Below, piece by piece: positions 60,926-64,000 of a stretch of 64,000 bases of DNA (the first letter of the stretch is position 1; each line of letters opens with the position of its first letter). The notes beneath the pieces were generated by a model. The model worked only from the letters and a program-made list of their open reading frames with translations, was not told the DNA's origin and did not search any database. This DNA is from Dryococelus australis. Taxonomy: Eukaryota; Arthropoda; Insecta; Phasmatodea; Phasmatidae. The stretch spans positions 79,981,895 to 80,045,894 of the forward strand of contig CM056995.1 in the NCBI GenBank assembly GCA_029891345.1. The letters run 5' to 3'. A program made the translations under genes and the position numbers.

Positions 60926-61899
60926 ACGCTTCTACGTTACTGGCAAATACACAAAGTTATGACTTATGACTTGTTACTAACATTTGTCGCTATGTGGTTT
61001 GTTAGCAGTTTATCTATAGTAATTTCACTATGGTATACTAATTTTAATAGTCGATTACAAAGAGCAATACCTTGGTTAATTTCACATCAAAATGCGTACA
61101 CTGCATGTCAGGGTCCTGGCATCGTTGACACAAAAGTTTAAGATAAGAAAATAAATAGCATTTTTAGCATTACCAACAGTTCCCTAAACAAAATAAGAGT
61201 TCAAAAAATTTTACAAATAATAAACTTAATTGTAACTTGTAAGCTTTACATTTTATTCAGCCACTACTCTCATGTTGCTGCTACGCTACTGTTTTAACCT
61301 AGCATTGAAGTTACCTCATACTCTTCTGTTATTACGTATTATAACTTCCTGTATATTTTTCAAATAGTTATGTTTTCTGCTAGAAATATTCCCATTTCAA
61401 TGATATGTGATTTTGAAATAGAGCACTTAAAGAATAGCCATATAGCCGTAGAACATGTCTTTAAAATAAAAAATAGAAACAGCTCATGTTAATATTTAAA
61501 TGCCTTCTTACAGTACACTCAAGCATTCACTTAATGTTAATAAACGAAGATAAATTGGCAAAGAAAATTATTACGAGACCCATCCCCAAGACTACACACC
61601 AATCAAGGCCCTTGGCCTTTAAAAAAATAATAAGTCAATTTCGTAGAGCGGAATGAAAATTACGTCTCTGGAGTAGGACGGCAGAAATTCGAGAGGCTGA
61701 GAGAAGATGCATAAAATGTCTGCCCTACAGCCTTCTAGATATTAGGCGGGGTCTTTAATACCCGATGAGAAAAGGGATAACCATAGTTTTTTATTCAAAG
61801 CTAGTGTGACTGGAGTAACTAAGAAGTGCACAGCATCGTTCAAAGTAGCGGTACTCTTGGAGGAGACCGAGTCGTATGCGTAACGCAAGGAAGTATTAC
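60926..61899. other. Stretch without recognised genes
   Basis: AT-rich, becoming CpG-rich towards its right edge. No supported feature. Confidence 0.4.
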
Positions 61900-62200
61900 C
61901 TGTTGTTTGCCCGGTGAGCGGCGATGGCAGCTGCAGCGGACGACAAACCACTCGAGTCGGTCGCGCGCCAAGCACTAAACCGTCGCACGTACCGCAGCTC
62001 GCCGGCCGAACTAAACTGACTGGCCGCTTGCCACCGTGTGCCGTTAACCTGAGGCGCTCACCGCTCTCTTCTCCACTCTGGTGACGTCACGCTGCAAGGT
62101 CAACCAGATGCCGCCACTTGCCGCGTCCCCTCCTTGCTCGTCTCCACCACCCACTTCCTGCGACTCACTGCACCTTCCAGCGCAGCGCTCTGCCGGCTGG
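61900..62200 (-). promoter_or_regulatory. Second CpG-rich block; alternative promoter/5' exon
   Basis: Dense in CpG. The - strand shows an initiator-like TCAGTTT near 62021 and a consensus donor AACAG/GTAATA at 61900/61899. It could be the distal first exon of the ZP gene (14 kb intron) or the promoter of another gene. No coding evidence. Confidence 0.35.
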
Positions 62201-62700
62201 CAGGTGCTGTGCGTGAGCACCAGGCCCCAGCACCTCGAATAGGGAAATCGAATCCTTCCTTACCGAAGATACCCGAAGTCGAGTTGCTACGGTCTTACTA
62301 CTTACACATTTTAAAAAAGTCGTTGCATATTTAAACAGAATTTTTTAATATATACTGCTCAAAAATAAACTAGAGGAACATGATTTTGGTCGTATGCAGC
62401 ATTCAACCAGGCACTTTTTAAACTATGACTGTTGTTTGGTCTTGTTCCCGACATGCTGTCCAAAGACAATCAGACTATGAAATTAACCATTTTAGATACT
62501 CCCTCTACGATATTGTGAACTGTACTGTGTTATGTTGAATGCTTAAAGTGGCTGATAAATGAGGCACCTGATCTTACACCGACCTCTAGTGTCTGTAACA
62601 ACCTCATGTTCGTAGGGATTGTGTACGTTCAGTCAGCCCAAATGCGGTACTTAATGGTAGCAGAAGCTGTTCATGCAATCACACTGTTGCAGAAAGGATG
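62201..62700. other. Stretch without recognised genes
   Basis: Falls from CpG-rich to ordinary AT-rich DNA; nothing recognised. Confidence 0.4.
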
Positions 62701-62885
62701 AACTATTTTTGCAGAGCCCAATGAAGGGGCGGAGGAAACTGGAGATTCCCGATAAAACCCGCCGACCAACGACATCGTCCGGCACGATTCCCACTTGCGA
62801 AAGTCCAATGGCCCGGCCGGGGATTGAACCCGGTTCGCCTTGGTGGGAGGCGAGCGTGCTAATCGCTCAGTCACACCGTGGCCTC
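62701..62885 (-). mobile_element. tRNA-derived SINE, copy B
   Basis: On the - strand: GGCCACGGTGTGACTGAGCG, TTAGCACGCTCGCC, CGAACCGGGTTCAATCCCC, TTTCGCAAGTGGGAATCGTG. It keeps a near-consensus box B (GGTTCAATCC) and is the least decayed copy. No convincing target duplication found. Confidence 0.85.
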
Positions 62886-62954
62886 TTTGCCGAGCGTAGT
62901 TCATTCACGTTTACTACCAACTTTTCTGAAGCCCTGCTAAAGTTCTATTTAAAT

Positions 62955-63235
62955 AATATTTCTCCACCTCATGCAAATAAAGTTTATCCAGGTATAGAAA
63001 ATTACAACAAAGGTACAACGCACCGTTTATGTGCACAATCAATGTAATAGTATTTTGGATAATAAATATTTATTACTATACAGGCGTTACTTTCTCACCT
63101 ACTTTCTCCCTGTTAGTCCTATTAATTATAAATGAAATACCATAATATACAGATAGAATATAAGCAAAAGTTCAGTTTAACTAAAAAATAAGGCACTTTA
63201 TTGTTAAAACAAGTATAAAACGCTTGTAATACACT
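62955..63235 (+). repeat. Dispersed repeat R, copy 2
   Basis: Counterpart of 42265-42560; its right end meets the left end of the next MITE. Confidence 0.65.
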
Positions 63236-64000
63236 GAAGAAAACAATGAGAAAATTACCTAGCAAGTGTAAGGTAGTACTCGCAAACTTGTGGGGGAAAT
63301 ATTGTTTTCATTACGGGTAAGGTAAAATTACCGCACTCTGGAGTAAAATTCGCGTACATGGTAGTGGAAATTCCCATACATGAGTGGGAAAACTACCTTA
63401 CGACTTGTGGATCTCGTCGTCCATTTGTAACTATTTGATGATTGCATTTTATACATATTTTTACCTTAAAATTATTTAATTGTTTAGTCATACAAGCTGT
63501 CCAACATGGTTCTTTATATGTAAGGTATAATTACCGGACTCTGGAGTAAAATTCACGTACATAGCAGTGGAAAATCCCATAAATGGATGGGAAAATCAGC
63601 TTACGACGCATCTCTTCGGCATTGTCTCAACAGTTAAGTGTGGGGACGGGCGGATGAAACAATCGTTTAACACGCTAATATTCACAAATGCTGTCGTGCT
63701 GTCGTCGTGGTGCAGTGGATAGCGCATCGGCCTATCGTGATAGAGAACCGTGATTCACGCCCATCCACCAGCAAGTGTTGAGGTTTCAGTTACTATTCGC
63801 CACAGGACATAGGTAATAAAAAATTAACAATACTTATACTCCGGGATATTTTTTAATATAATTTTATTTTACAATACAGTTAATTTTTCCTTAGATGTAA
63901 GAGATTTTTCCTCCACTTTTGTCAGGAACTTTTTCCGTGCGATTAGGGAATAATACTTTGCCTTTTATGAAAATTTACTCTACATTTAAGAGGTAATTTT
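63232..64000. mobile_element. TA-flanked MITE carrying a tRNA-like segment, copy 2 (cut by window end)
   Basis: Starts CACTGAAGAAAACAATGAG after TA at 63230-63231 and follows copy 1 throughout. It differs by a partial internal duplication: 63318-63410 is repeated, with changes, at 63520-63610, with unrelated AT-rich DNA between. The tRNA-like segment lies at 63701-63775 (TGGTGCAGTGGATAGCGCAT; GATTCACGCCC). The right end is outside the window. Confidence 0.78.

Overview
This is animal nuclear DNA: intron-rich, AT-rich and packed with transposon relics. The families point to a hemimetabolous insect, perhaps a polyneopteran (cockroach, termite or stick insect). The clues are the LINE reverse transcriptase style, tRNA-derived SINEs, a DUF4817-type transposase and many TA-flanked MITEs. 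The taxon is an inference. No prokaryotic features, CRISPR array or new operon-like system is visible.

Two protein-coding genes can be assembled exon by exon, and they converge. On the + strand (window start to about 13.2 kb) lie the last four coding exons of EXOSC2/Rrp4, the S1/KH cap subunit of the RNA exosome. Its last intron is 7.6 kb long and holds an 894-bp palindrome, a hAT MITE and a 5'-truncated LINE. On the - strand (47.6 down to 20.6 kb) lies a 15-coding-exon gene for a secreted/transmembrane protein. It has a signal peptide, three PAN/apple-like segments, a zona pellucida (ZP) domain, a furin-type site and one transmembrane helix. This architecture matches the Drosophila neyo/nyobe/morpheyus group of apical-matrix ZP proteins. 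All exon phases agree, except that exon 14 carries one extra base, which would cut off the transmembrane tail. A 5' UTR splice acceptor sits just before the start codon. The upstream exon is therefore further right; CpG-rich candidates lie at 48.7-49.2 kb and 61.9-62.2 kb.

The rest is repeats, several with clear boundaries. They include a piggyBac-like MITE (4.15-4.51 kb), a hAT MITE (8.03-9.01 kb), a solo-LTR-like element with a 4-bp target duplication (13.6-15.5 kb), and two related LTR-like copies (17.2 and 32.5 kb). A further LTR-like block (25.4-27.4 kb), a TA-flanked element (37.5-38.5 kb), a decayed hAT with an exact 8-bp duplication (42.8-44.7 kb) and a Tigger-like MITE (45.2-45.6 kb) follow. 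One TA-flanked MITE family with about 30-bp inverted ends has at least eight copies, one nested inside another. From 47.6 to 64 kb I see no coding gene, only promoter-like CpG-rich DNA and repeats: transposase relics at 55.5-56.2 and 58.1-58.8 kb, SINEs, and two copies of a MITE that contains a tRNA-like segment.

The observations most worth checking are the perfect-armed palindrome at 5.6-6.5 kb, the one-base frame break in the ZP gene, the nested MITE at 52.2 kb, and the tRNA-bearing MITE near the right end.
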